Below, piece by piece: positions 6,896 through 16,200 of a DNA stretch of 18,993 bases. Origin of the DNA: JAJTFW01 sp964534995 (lineage in GTDB: Bacteria; Bacteroidota; Bacteroidia; AKYH767-A; OLB10); NCBI GenBank assembly GCA_964534995.1, contig CAZHSC010000070.1:1-18993 (forward strand), given 5' to 3'. The position numbers and the translations under genes are program-made. Below the pieces are notes generated by a model. That model did not search any database and had not been told where the DNA came from. It saw nothing but the letters and a program-made list of their open reading frames with translations. Within the stretch, counting starts at the first letter, position 1, and every line of letters starts with the position of its first letter.

Positions 6896-9800
6896 ATGAA
6901 AATACTGGCCGCCATTCTCACTGTAATTTCCTTCTTCCACCATCCGTTATATTCAGGAACAGCCTGGACAACGCTGAATGGCCCGGTAGGATACTCTAAT
7001 CCCCAGACAATTCTTTTTCACCAGGGGGCATTGTATGTTTCGTCCAACGTCAATGGAAGCAACGGAACCGGCATATGGAAAAGTTCAAACAACGGCAATT
7101 CATGGACAGAGATATCAACGGGTTTACCAAAACCTTATGCCAGGGATATGGAAGCCCTGGGCAACCTGATTTTTGTTGCCTGCGACACCGGAGTGTACAG
7201 CAGTAATAACCAGGGTGCGAGCTGGAACATTGCCGACAACAGCCTTCCGGATTTCACTTCCGTTTACGAACTGGCGGTACACCAGGGGGAACTGTTTGCA
7301 GGAGTGTACCAGGGAACCGGAAATGTTGATTTGTATAAAACCGCTAACAATGGACTCAGCTGGACCTTTACAGGCTATACCTTTGGTTTTAGCTCCAGCC
7401 TCAACCAGTTATATTCACATGGCAGTACTTTGTGGGCAGCTACCTCAGCCGGGATCTATAAATCAACAGATGCAGGGGTCACCTTCCAGTTTGCCGGAAA
7501 CAACATCCCTTTCAATGCAAGCATCACTTCTATTGCAGCCAGCGGTGATACAGCATATTGCGGAACCACCAATGGCAGTTATTACACCCTGAATGGAGGA
7601 CAATTGTGGAACCCTGTATCTATCCCTTCCATTCCGAATCCGGTATATATATATAGCTGGAAAATTGTGGGTAACCTGGTTTATGCAGGCTTAAATACAA
7701 ATGGGGTATATGTTTCACCGTTAGGTAGTAGTAACGCATGGAATGTATTCGGCAGCGGTTACTATTCCTATAACCTGCCCTGGATGCTCAGCTATACAGG
7801 GACGGAAATATTCGCGGCGACATCGGAAGGCATCTACGCATGTCCGGTTGGTGGCGGTACCTGGGTATCGCGTGACGGAAATATCACCAGGGCAAGAACA
7901 AGTATCGGATGGGCGGAAGGCAATCTCATTTTGGCCGGATCAGGTTTTTATTCCGGACTTAAAAGAACCGTAAACGGAGGATTGAACTGGAACAACACCA
8001 GCATCAACAACCAGCAGGGATTATATAAAAAGGCCATTAAGGTAAACAACACCCTGCTGATGCCTTCCAATTACAGTATGTACCGTTCCGTAGATAATGG
8101 CCAGACCTGGACCAGCCCGGTCATCGCTCCTATCCCCAATTATGATATCGCCACTTACGGCAATTACCTGATCGCAGCATCAGGAAACAATATCGTTTTT
8201 AGCGCTGACGATGGTTTAAGCTGGAACATCTTCAGCTCAGGACTTCCCACCAACGGAAGTATTTACAGCGTTGGCGTGAATGGGCAATCGGCTTATGCAG
8301 GAGTAAACAACAGCGTTTACAAAATGGAGTACCCCGGTGCAGCCTGGACAAATTTCAGCCAGGGCATCACAGGTAACGGGCTTATTCATGCCATAGAGAC
8401 CATTGGCAATACCCTTGTCATCAGCAACACCTTCGGAATTTTCAGGAGGACCGTTGAAGACAGCCTATGGAGGCAGATGCTTCCTCCGGGCCCGGTCAGG
8501 GATATGACATACAGCCGTGGTTATCTTTTTATCGCTACCCATGATGGTGTATTTTTCAGCGACAATCTTGGCAAAGACTTTCATCCCTGGAACGAAGGAT
8601 TTCCGGCTTACATGGGCGCAGTGGAATCACTGTTTGCCGATGGCCCGGTCCTATATGCAGGAACCATGGAGCATTCGGCCTGGAAAAGAACCATTGATCC
8701 GGAACTGAGAATATTGAGTGCAGGCAATGTATTTTGCACCGGTGCCGCCGCCGGAACCATCACCGCTCAATGTACTGCTCCTGTCAATCCGGGCAATAAG
8801 TATTATCTACAGATTTCGGACGCAATCGGAAGATTTTTAAATCCCCTTACCATTGATTCTATCAGCAGTACTTCAGGCATAGTTTCATTTATGCCTGTTT
8901 TACCGAATAATATTTCCGCCGGCACCGGATACAGGTTCAGGGTAGTCAGTTCCGACCCCTATTATTTATCGCTTGACAACGGAATTGACATTGAAATCAT
9001 GGAGGAAATGGCCATCGTTTTGCAGCCTGCCAATCAAACCGTGTGCCCCGGTTCCTCCTGTGCTTTTTACACAGGTGCCAGCGGAACCATTACAGGGTAT
9101 CAGTGGCAGGCAGATCCCAATGGAAGTGGCAACTATACCAATTTAACCAACAACGCTATTTATCAGGGTGTGAACACAGCAACCCTTCTTATTAATAATT
9201 CATCTGGTTTAGATGGTTTCAGGTATCGCTGCCAGGTAATAGCACCCTGCCTACCGTCCCCTGGCTTTACAAATTATGCAACACTCAATGTGACAACTAC
9301 CGGTAGCAGTATCCTTGACCATCCCGATTCGCTGACGGTATGCAACGGTACTGCTGCTGCCTTCAGCGTTACAGCCGGAGGCACCGGCATCACTTATCAA
9401 TGGCAGGTGGACAATGGTTTTGGTGTGTACAGCAATCTTTCCAATGGCGGACAATATACCGGTGTCAACACCGCTACACTCCAGCTCAGTTTTACCAATA
9501 CTGCAATGGACGGCTACCGCTATCGATGCAAAGTCGGTAATTGTGAGTACAGTAACTCAGCTCTTCTTATAGTAAACGGCGAACCCATCAACACGGGAAT
9601 ATTAGGACAGCAGTATTATTGTGCAGGGGGTGAAGCGCAGTTTGCAGTGTCGATTGCAGGTAGCGGGATCAGTTATCAATGGGAAGAAAACAGCGGCGGC
9701 GGATTTACTGTATTGCAAAATGGCACCAACTACAGTGGCGTCACCACTCCTGTTCTAAGACTCACCAATATCCCTTCCAATTTTAACAACTATTTATACC

Positions 9801-10651
9801 GCTGCGTTATTACCGGGCAATGTGCTCCCGGACAAAGTATCACAGGCAATGGAGAACTCCTCCTGGCAACGGCACCGGTTATCCTAAACCAGGCCACTGA
9901 TATCAGCGTTTGCGAAGGAGATACCGCCAACTTTACCACTACCGCCACAGGCAGTTTCTTGTACTATGACTGGGAAATAAATACGGGCAGCGGCTGGAAT
10001 CCTGTTCCCGAAATTTTTCCCTACAGCGGCACCCATACTCCGGCATTAAACATCGAAGCGGTAACATCTTCTATGCAAAACCATCACTTCAGGTGCAGGT
10101 TTAGCGATTGCGTTACAGGCGACAGCGCTGCATTAACGGTCCTGGCTGCTCCACAGCTCACGGCCTCCAACCTTGTCATTTGTAGTTACCACTTACCCTA
10201 CCCTCTGCAAAATGCAGCAACGCCTGCCGGCGGTACTTATTTTGGTAACGGGATCTATAACGGCATTTTCAACCCTTACAGCGTTACCGCAGGCCTCTAT
10301 TTTTACGATTATTATTATCTGGCTGCCAACGGTTGTCATGCCAGCGCCGGTGGAACAGTAAGGGTTGAGGACTGTACCGGCAACCCTGAACCCAACGGAA
10401 ATATAAGTTTTTTAACGATTTACCCAAACCCCGCCTCTGACAAGGTCACGATCCGATTTGGAGAGCCGGTGGCGGATGTTGCCCTGCTGCAAATTTACAC
10501 AATGACAGGATGTCTACTGGAAGAAAAACAAATTTCACAAGGTATGCAGGATGTCCCATTAAATATTACAGGGCTGGAGGATGGATTGTATATCCTGTCA
10601 CTTCACAGAGAAGAAAAGAGGGAAATCGCGAGACTGGTAATAATTCACTAA
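6896..10651 (+). CDS. Exported Asp-box propeller / Ig-like repeat protein with T9SS sorting domain
   Basis: A 1251-residue protein predicted to be exported and attached to the cell surface or released by the type IX system. Residues 1-20 form a signal peptide with a hydrophobic core. Residues about 25-600 carry at least nine Asp-box-like (BNR-like) motifs of the form S-x-D/N-x-G-x-x-W, for example SSNNGNSW (63-70), KSTDAGVTF (189-197), RSVDNGQTW (397-405) and FSADDGLSW (435-443), consistent with one or two beta-propellers. Residues about 605-700 form a beta domain of unclear type. Four Ig-like repeats start near 707, 805, 900 and 995, each with an early Cys, a YQW or YDW core and a YRC/FRC strand. 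A module with PAGGTYFGNG follows near 1088. The C-terminus from about 1171 is a type A T9SS sorting domain beginning with YPNPASD. The protein lacks sialidase catalytic residues I can recognise. Adhesion or ligand binding is inference. Confidence 0.9.
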   Translation: MKILAAILTVISFFHHPLYSGTAWTTLNGPVGYSNPQTILFHQGALYVSSNVNGSNGTGIWKSSNNGNSWTEISTGLPKPYARDMEALGNLIFVACDTGVYSSNNQGASWNIADNSLPDFTSVYELAVHQGELFAGVYQGTGNVDLYKTANNGLSWTFTGYTFGFSSSLNQLYSHGSTLWAATSAGIYKSTDAGVTFQFAGNNIPFNASITSIAASGDTAYCGTTNGSYYTLNGGQLWNPVSIPSIPNPVYIYSWKIVGNLVYAGLNTNGVYVSPLGSSNAWNVFGSGYYSYNLPWMLSYTGTEIFAATSEGIYACPVGGGTWVSRDGNITRARTSIGWAEGNLILAGSGFYSGLKRTVNGGLNWNNTSINNQQGLYKKAIKVNNTLLMPSNYSMYRSVDNGQTWTSPVIAPIPNYDIATYGNYLIAASGNNIVFSADDGLSWNIFSSGLPTNGSIYSVGVNGQSAYAGVNNSVYKMEYPGAAWTNFSQGITGNGLIHAIETIGNTLVISNTFGIFRRTVEDSLWRQMLPPGPVRDMTYSRGYLFIATHDGVFFSDNLGKDFHPWNEGFPAYMGAVESLFADGPVLYAGTMEHSAWKRTIDPELRILSAGNVFCTGAAAGTITAQCTAPVNPGNKYYLQISDAIGRFLNPLTIDSISSTSGIVSFMPVLPNNISAGTGYRFRVVSSDPYYLSLDNGIDIEIMEEMAIVLQPANQTVCPGSSCAFYTGASGTITGYQWQADPNGSGNYTNLTNNAIYQGVNTATLLINNSSGLDGFRYRCQVIAPCLPSPGFTNYATLNVTTTGSSILDHPDSLTVCNGTAAAFSVTAGGTGITYQWQVDNGFGVYSNLSNGGQYTGVNTATLQLSFTNTAMDGYRYRCKVGNCEYSNSALLIVNGEPINTGILGQQYYCAGGEAQFAVSIAGSGISYQWEENSGGGFTVLQNGTNYSGVTTPVLRLTNIPSNFNNYLYRCVITGQCAPGQSITGNGELLLATAPVILNQATDISVCEGDTANFTTTATGSFLYYDWEINTGSGWNPVPEIFPYSGTHTPALNIEAVTSSMQNHHFRCRFSDCVTGDSAALTVLAAPQLTASNLVICSYHLPYPLQNAATPAGGTYFGNGIYNGIFNPYSVTAGLYFYDYYYLAANGCHASAGGTVRVEDCTGNPEPNGNISFLTIYPNPASDKVTIRFGEPVADVALLQIYTMTGCLLEEKQISQGMQDVPLNITGLEDGLYILSLHREEKREIARLVIIH

Positions 10652-10688
10652 TTGCTGAACTATTTTGATGGATTTCCGTATACCTAAG

Positions 10689-10705
10689 CCCTGCTATTAA
10701 CAGGG
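10689..10705 (+). terminator. Short hairpin after the 6896 gene, possible weak terminator
   Basis: CCCTG (10689-10693) and CAGGG (10701-10705) form a perfect 5-bp stem with a 7-base loop, 37 bases after the stop codon. No U-run follows, so intrinsic termination would be weak. It may be incidental. The preceding bases contain TATTTTG (10661-10667), one base short of the -7 consensus. Confidence 0.22.
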
Positions 10706-10734
10706 TAACGTGTATAACAACAGCAATACAACAA

Positions 10735-10750
10735 CAGATTCTTCAATCTG
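10735..10750 (+). other. Perfect small hairpin in the leader of the GH31 gene
   Basis: CAGATT, loop CTTC, AATCTG form a perfect 6-bp stem 33 bases upstream of the GH31 ATG. Just before and into it lies a direct repeat of AACAACAG (10716-10723 and 10730-10737, 14-base period). Together they could be an operator or an mRNA structure, but chance is possible in 132 bases of AT-rich spacer. No good promoter consensus is visible in 10652-10783. Confidence 0.25.
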
Positions 10751-10783
10751 AATGGCAATTTTGCTGCTAAACTATTCCCGGCT

Positions 10784-13177
10784 ATGGAAATTAAAAAAGA
10801 CAAATACTCCATCAAGTATTTTCCGTCTGAAATTACTCATTATAAACAAACAGGACAGCTTTTCAATTTTTTTACCAGCGATACCGTTCTGGAAGTAAAA
10901 ATATTCTCTGATAAAATTGTCCGTTTCCGCTATGCTCCGGACGGTAAGTTTCAACGTGACTTCTCCTATGCTACAGTAGAGAACCTGGGCATTCATGAAG
11001 CCAACCTTTCGGTATATGAAGACCGCCATAAATTCGACCTTATGACGGAGCACCTGGTAATTCAGATTTATAAAAAGACGCTGAAAGTTACCATTCTCGA
11101 CAGAAAGTACAATGTAATCAGCGAAGACGAACTGGGCTTTCACTGGCAGCATTATATCAAGAAAGGAGGAAAGATCAACTATTGTTCAAAGAAAATTCAG
11201 GATGGGGAATGTTTCTTTGGTATGGGTGATAAGCCAATGGAACTGAACCTGAGAGGTAAGAGAATTGAAAACTATGGCGCCGACACCTATGGTTTCAAAA
11301 AGGACCAGGACCCAATCTATAAAAACATTCCTTTTTACCTGGGCCTTCACCATGATATTGGGTATGGAATTTTCTTCGATAATACTTTCCGTACCATTTT
11401 TGATTTCGGCAAGGAACAATTTGATGTATGCAGTTTCTGGGCAAGGGGTGGTGAAATGAATTACTACTTTATTTACGGCCCGGAGCTGATGCATGTAGTG
11501 GAACAATATGCCGGTCTTACCGGAACCCCCGAGATGCCTCCGCTATGGGCGCTGGGTTACCATCAGTGCAAATGGAGTTATTATCCCGAAAAACAAGTAC
11601 GCGAAATAGCTCAGGAATTCCGTAACAGAGGGATACCCTGTGATGCCATTTACCTCGATATCGACTATATGGAAGGTTTCCGTTGTTTTACCTGGAGCAA
11701 GGAAGGGTTTCCGAAACCTGCTAAACTGATGGGTGACCTAGCGGAAAAAGGCTTTAAAACCATTGTAATCATTGACCCGGGTATTAAAATAGATCCCGAT
11801 TACTGGGTGTATCAGGAAGGCTTGAAAAACGGTTATTTCTGTAAACGTGCCGATGGTGAATTTATGGAAGGGGATGTATGGCCGGGAGCCTGTAATTTTC
11901 CTGATTTCACCAATCCGGAGGTGCGCCGCTGGTGGAGCGGACTATTTGAAGAGATGGTGCGTTTTGGAGTTCGAGGGGTATGGAATGATATGAACGAACC
12001 TGCGGTTTTTGAAATAGGCACTTTTCCTGAAGATGTGAGGCATAATTTTGACGGTGACCCATGCAGTCACCGCAAGGCCCATAATGTTTACGGGATGCAA
12101 ATGGCAAGGGCTACCTATGATGGCATACGTAAATTTCTTTATCCGAACAGGCCCTTCGTCATCACACGGTCCTGCTACTCGGGTGCACAACGTTTCAGTT
12201 CGGTATGGACGGGTGATAATATTGCTACCTGGGAACACCTCTGGATCGCGAACATGCAAATTCAACGCCTTTGTATGTCTGGAATATCATTTGCCGGCTC
12301 TGATGTAGGTGGATTTATCGGCAATCCGGACGGAGAATTATACGTGCGATGGCTGCAGATGGCGGTTTTCCATCCCTTTATACGTACCCACTCCGCGGGA
12401 AATGATCCCGGTGCAGAACCCCAGGAACCATGGTCCTATGGCAGTAAGTATGAATTTATCGCAAAGAAGTACATTCACCTGCGTTACCAGCTGTTGCCTT
12501 ATATCTATACTACCTTTTGGCAACATTCAACTTATGGTATCCCTATGGTGCGGCCGTTGGTACTCACTGACCAGACCGATACAGAATCACTCTACCGGAC
12601 AGACCAATATATGTTTGGCGATAAAATTCTGGTATCACCGGTACATCTGCCGGGAGCCGATACTCGATTGCTATACCTTCCCAAAGGCCGCTGGTATAAT
12701 TTCTGGAACGATGAACTGGAAAACGGAGGTAAAGAAATAGAAGTAGATGCACCGGTTGATACTTTACCCCTTTTCGTAAAAGAAGGTTCGGTAATACCCG
12801 GATATCCCAAAATGCAATATGTTGGTGAATCTCCGGTAAACGAATTAACCCTGCACATTTATTTTACCAAAACCGTACAGACGAGCCATGTGTATGAAGA
12901 TGCAGGTGATTACTACGGCTATCGCAACGGACAATTCAATATCAAAAAATTTGTGGTAACGTTGAAAAGAGGAGTCTTCAAAATTTTCCAAACCATCAGT
13001 GGTAACTTTGACCCCACTTACTCACATTATAAGATTATTTTGCATGGGGTTCCCGAAAACATCAGCGAATTTGAAGTGGATGGAAAGACACACCGTATTA
13101 CCAAAAGGTATTCGCATCTGGGGGTGATTAAGTTCAGGGCAAATGCCAATTTTAAGGAAATCTCGCTGAAGGTATAA
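10784..13177 (+). CDS. Glycoside hydrolase family 31 (alpha-glucosidase-like)
   Basis: A 797-residue retaining alpha-glycosidase. Order of parts: an N-terminal beta-sandwich of the galactose-mutarotase-like type (about 30-230), a (beta/alpha)8 barrel (about 240-590), then beta-sandwich domains (about 600-797) including the DUF5110-like segment around HVYEDAGDYYGY. Catalytic residues are visible: nucleophile D402 in WNDMNEP and acid/base D478 in WTGDN. GSDVGGF (505-511) and HPFIRTHS are the following barrel signatures. There is no signal peptide, so it probably acts in the cytoplasm on imported alpha-linked oligosaccharides. Alpha-glucosidase is the most likely activity; alpha-xylosidase cannot be excluded. 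It follows the 6896 gene after 132 bases on the same strand, but nothing shows they share a function. No sugar transporter, SusC/D pair or regulator is adjacent, so this is not a standard polysaccharide utilisation locus. The start is ATG at 10784 without a Shine-Dalgarno sequence. Confidence 0.95.
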   Translation: MEIKKDKYSIKYFPSEITHYKQTGQLFNFFTSDTVLEVKIFSDKIVRFRYAPDGKFQRDFSYATVENLGIHEANLSVYEDRHKFDLMTEHLVIQIYKKTLKVTILDRKYNVISEDELGFHWQHYIKKGGKINYCSKKIQDGECFFGMGDKPMELNLRGKRIENYGADTYGFKKDQDPIYKNIPFYLGLHHDIGYGIFFDNTFRTIFDFGKEQFDVCSFWARGGEMNYYFIYGPELMHVVEQYAGLTGTPEMPPLWALGYHQCKWSYYPEKQVREIAQEFRNRGIPCDAIYLDIDYMEGFRCFTWSKEGFPKPAKLMGDLAEKGFKTIVIIDPGIKIDPDYWVYQEGLKNGYFCKRADGEFMEGDVWPGACNFPDFTNPEVRRWWSGLFEEMVRFGVRGVWNDMNEPAVFEIGTFPEDVRHNFDGDPCSHRKAHNVYGMQMARATYDGIRKFLYPNRPFVITRSCYSGAQRFSSVWTGDNIATWEHLWIANMQIQRLCMSGISFAGSDVGGFIGNPDGELYVRWLQMAVFHPFIRTHSAGNDPGAEPQEPWSYGSKYEFIAKKYIHLRYQLLPYIYTTFWQHSTYGIPMVRPLVLTDQTDTESLYRTDQYMFGDKILVSPVHLPGADTRLLYLPKGRWYNFWNDELENGGKEIEVDAPVDTLPLFVKEGSVIPGYPKMQYVGESPVNELTLHIYFTKTVQTSHVYEDAGDYYGYRNGQFNIKKFVVTLKRGVFKIFQTISGNFDPTYSHYKIILHGVPENISEFEVDGKTHRITKRYSHLGVIKFRANANFKEISLKV

Positions 13178-13198
13178 AGGAACCTGTACTTGATAATA

Positions 13199-13237
13199 CG
13201 AAGAGAGGCGGCCGGAAAATCCGGCCGCCGCACTTCG
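13199..13237. terminator. Strong GC-rich hairpin between convergent genes, probable bidirectional terminator
   Basis: The inner stem is a perfect 10 bp: GGCGGCCGGA (13207-13216), loop AAA, TCCGGCCGCC (13220-13229). Outside it, CGAAG (13199-13203) pairs with CTTCG (13233-13237), and one further G-C pair lies between two mismatches. The total is about 16 pairs over 39 bases. It lies 21 bases after the GH31 stop and 20 bases after the minus-strand gene stop. On the plus strand it is followed by an AT-rich stretch with five consecutive T (TAATATAATTTTTA); on the minus strand the tail is less U-rich. It is the only clear terminator-like structure in the window. Confidence 0.75.
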
Positions 13238-13257
13238 CTCTAATATAATTTTTATGA

Positions 13258-16200
13258 TTACTCTATTAAAATCCGCAACAGACTGACCCCGTTTCTTCCC
13301 TGCACCATCAGGATATATACACCCGAATGGTATTCCCCAACATTCCATTGCAGGAAGTTTTCCCCTTCAAAGGCACTTACCCTTTCGCTTCGGACAACTC
13401 TGCCGGTCAGATCAACGAGGTTAACATTATAATCTTCGTTCGTTTCCGATTCGAAATTAATATTAAGAACATCGCTGGTAGGATTCGGATAAGCGTCCAC
13501 CCCAAACAGGTTATTGACACTAACACCTTCATCACCTATGCGCGGGCAAACTACAGGCTGCACCGTGAGTTTTTTATTTGAAGTGCTGCCACAGGCATTT
13601 ACTCCCTTCACCTTTATATCCTTGGCGGCAGTAGAGGTATTAAATTTCACGTTAATTGAAGTAGTTCCCTGCCCCGACTGGATGGTCACTCCGGAACTCA
13701 CAGACCAGGTGTAGGAAACTGCCCCGAACAATGGAGCGATAGAATACACAGCACTGCCATTGGTACATACGGAAGTGGGGCCAGAGATAGTTCCCGGAGT
13801 GGCCGTTTTACCCTTTATCGATTTTGACCTTTCAGTCCCCTGACCACAGGCATTTTTTGCGGCTACGTACAATGTTCCCGTTGTGCTGAATTGCGGCCAC
13901 GAAATCACTACAAAGGTATCTGTTGTAATCACCGGCGATGGCAGTCCGTTGATTAACGCGCCGGCAACGGTGGTCCTCCAGCGATAGCTGGTTGCACCCG
14001 ATGTTGGTTTGATGGAATACGTGAGTTCATTCAGGCAAACACCACTTCCTTCACCGGTAATAGAGGACGGAGTTCCCGGTACAGTGGTACGCCTGTTGAT
14101 ACGTAGTTTAGTTTGATTTACACTTTGTCCTTTGCAGTTGGAACCTCTCACCCTGAGCGTATCTCCTGTATAACTTGCGCCGAAGGTCACCACCACAAAA
14201 GTATCGACTGTGGTAAAGGAAGATGACGATCCGTTGATAGTTGCGCCAACAGGAGGAGTCCAGATATATAAGTCCGCTGATGATACCCTCGTACAGGAGT
14301 AAGTAAGCACTTCATTACGACAGGCGGAAGTGAACCCTTTAATTGAGGTTGGGTTATTGGCCACCGAAGTACGGAGCTTAACATCCTTGCACACCTGAAT
14401 TGAGTTGCAACCGTTGGCAATGGTTACACATACATTTCCTGCCTGACCGGTGGATGGCCAGTTAGCTGATATGGCATTGGTACCTTGACCACTTGCGATG
14501 ACCACATTGGTTGGAACAGTCCAGGTATACGTTGCACCGGACTGACCGGGAACTGAATACGCAACACCATTAACCGGTCTGCAAACACCGGTTGTTCCGG
14601 TCATTGGTTCTAATGAAAGCGGGTTCTGGAAGAGGATAATCATAGTATCCCTGTCGGCCAGACATGGACCGGCTCCGTCAGGGTCATTGGTGGTGAGGAA
14701 CAACATTAACTGACCCGCGGCGATCTCTGCCTGCGTAGGTGCATAATTCGCGGTGAGTGTATTTACATTGGGTGTAAATGTTCCAGCCCCACCCGACCAT
14801 ACTGCCGAGTTAGCGCCTCCTGAAATCGCTCCTCCCAGATTCACGGAATTTCCGGAACAGGATACCCTGTCGGGTCCCGCATTTGCAATGGGAGGATTGG
14901 TACAACTGCTACAGGTAATAACGGTAATTAAAGCGGTATCAGAAGCGGTACATCCGGCGGCATTAGTGAAAGTGTAATTAATCACTTTAGTACCGAGGCC
15001 TGCAACTGAGGGATTAAAAATATTATTGCTTACTCCACTGCCACTGTAAGTTCCTCCTGCCGGGGAACCGCCTGTAAGCTGGAAAGGAGTGGCGGTGAGG
15101 CATGCATTGCCCAGGGAATTCAGTACTACGTTAGGCAAAGAATTTACGGTAAACACCTGCGATGCGCTTCCGGTACAACCGGGTGCAAAAGTAACGGTAT
15201 AGGTAATCGTTTGCGTTCCGGCAGCCGGGTTGAATTTAGTTCCGCTTACCCCAACTCCTGAAAATACACCACCTGCAGGTGAACCTCCCGATAAATTAAC
15301 CTGTGGGCTATTGGCACATACCGGAGTAAATGGATTTAATGTGACTGTTTGGGGGCTCACCACTGTAACAGTGGCTATAGTACCGCTCACTGTTCCACTG
15401 CAGGCAGCATCGTTCATGCTCACCAGCGAATAAGAAGTTGTAGCGGTTGGACTGAGCTGGATGAGGTAAGGATTTGAGGAAGTGGTAACAGGAGTATTCT
15501 GATTGGTCGTATTGTTCTTATAGGTGAAGGTATATGGTGGTACTCCTGTAAAAATTACCGGCAGACTGGCAGTTTGACCGGTACATATAGACTGGTTCGC
15601 GCCAAAGGTAGCCGTTGGATTTGCGCATATATCCGCCAGACAAATGTTAAAAGTACCCGCAGTTCCCGAATCAGACCACACACGAATGATATAATCCGCC
15701 TGGGGATTCAGGCCCGTAAATGTGTAGGAACCGTTTGCCGGAGAATAACAGGCGATTTCAAATCCTCCGCATTCAAACAACAACTGCGCTTTGAGGGTGG
15801 TAGCTGTGCCCGGGCTGATAGTCATGCGGATATCACTGAAGTTTCCGGTATTGAAAACAAACCAAACATCCCGCTTGGTACCTGCATCACAAGTAGCTCC
15901 GTCAGTATTGGCGGTCGCAAATTCATCGGTATGCGTAGAGGCGGAAGCTGGGCAGGCAAGCGGAGGGTTAACCGTCAGACGAATGGCTGAAATACATTCA
16001 TCATTGACCGGGGGCAAAGGACATGCCGTCGCTTTGTAAACGCATAAATTAGCCGTACCTACGGCGGTAGTGCTGTATGTCCAGATACGTACATAATACG
16101 TTTGGCCTGCGGTATACTCATTCTGACACAATGTGATTTCCGGCATGGCGCCGTTGACATCGTCCGAACACTGCATTATATTTCCACTGCCCGGGCAACC

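Noticed and set aside
7646..7656. Short TA dinucleotide run in the 6896 gene
   Set aside because: Only about five units, in frame and encoding Tyr/Ile residues; too short to suggest phase variation.
6896..8700. Asp-box protein as an active sialidase
   Set aside because: No FRIP motif, Arg triad or Tyr/Glu pair typical of sialidases could be recognised; Asp-boxes alone do not indicate that activity.
13500..15400. Repetitive sequence that might be a CRISPR array or tandem DNA repeat
   Set aside because: The repeats are protein-level PKD-like domains with divergent DNA and periods near 240-280 bases; there are no short identical repeats with spacers.
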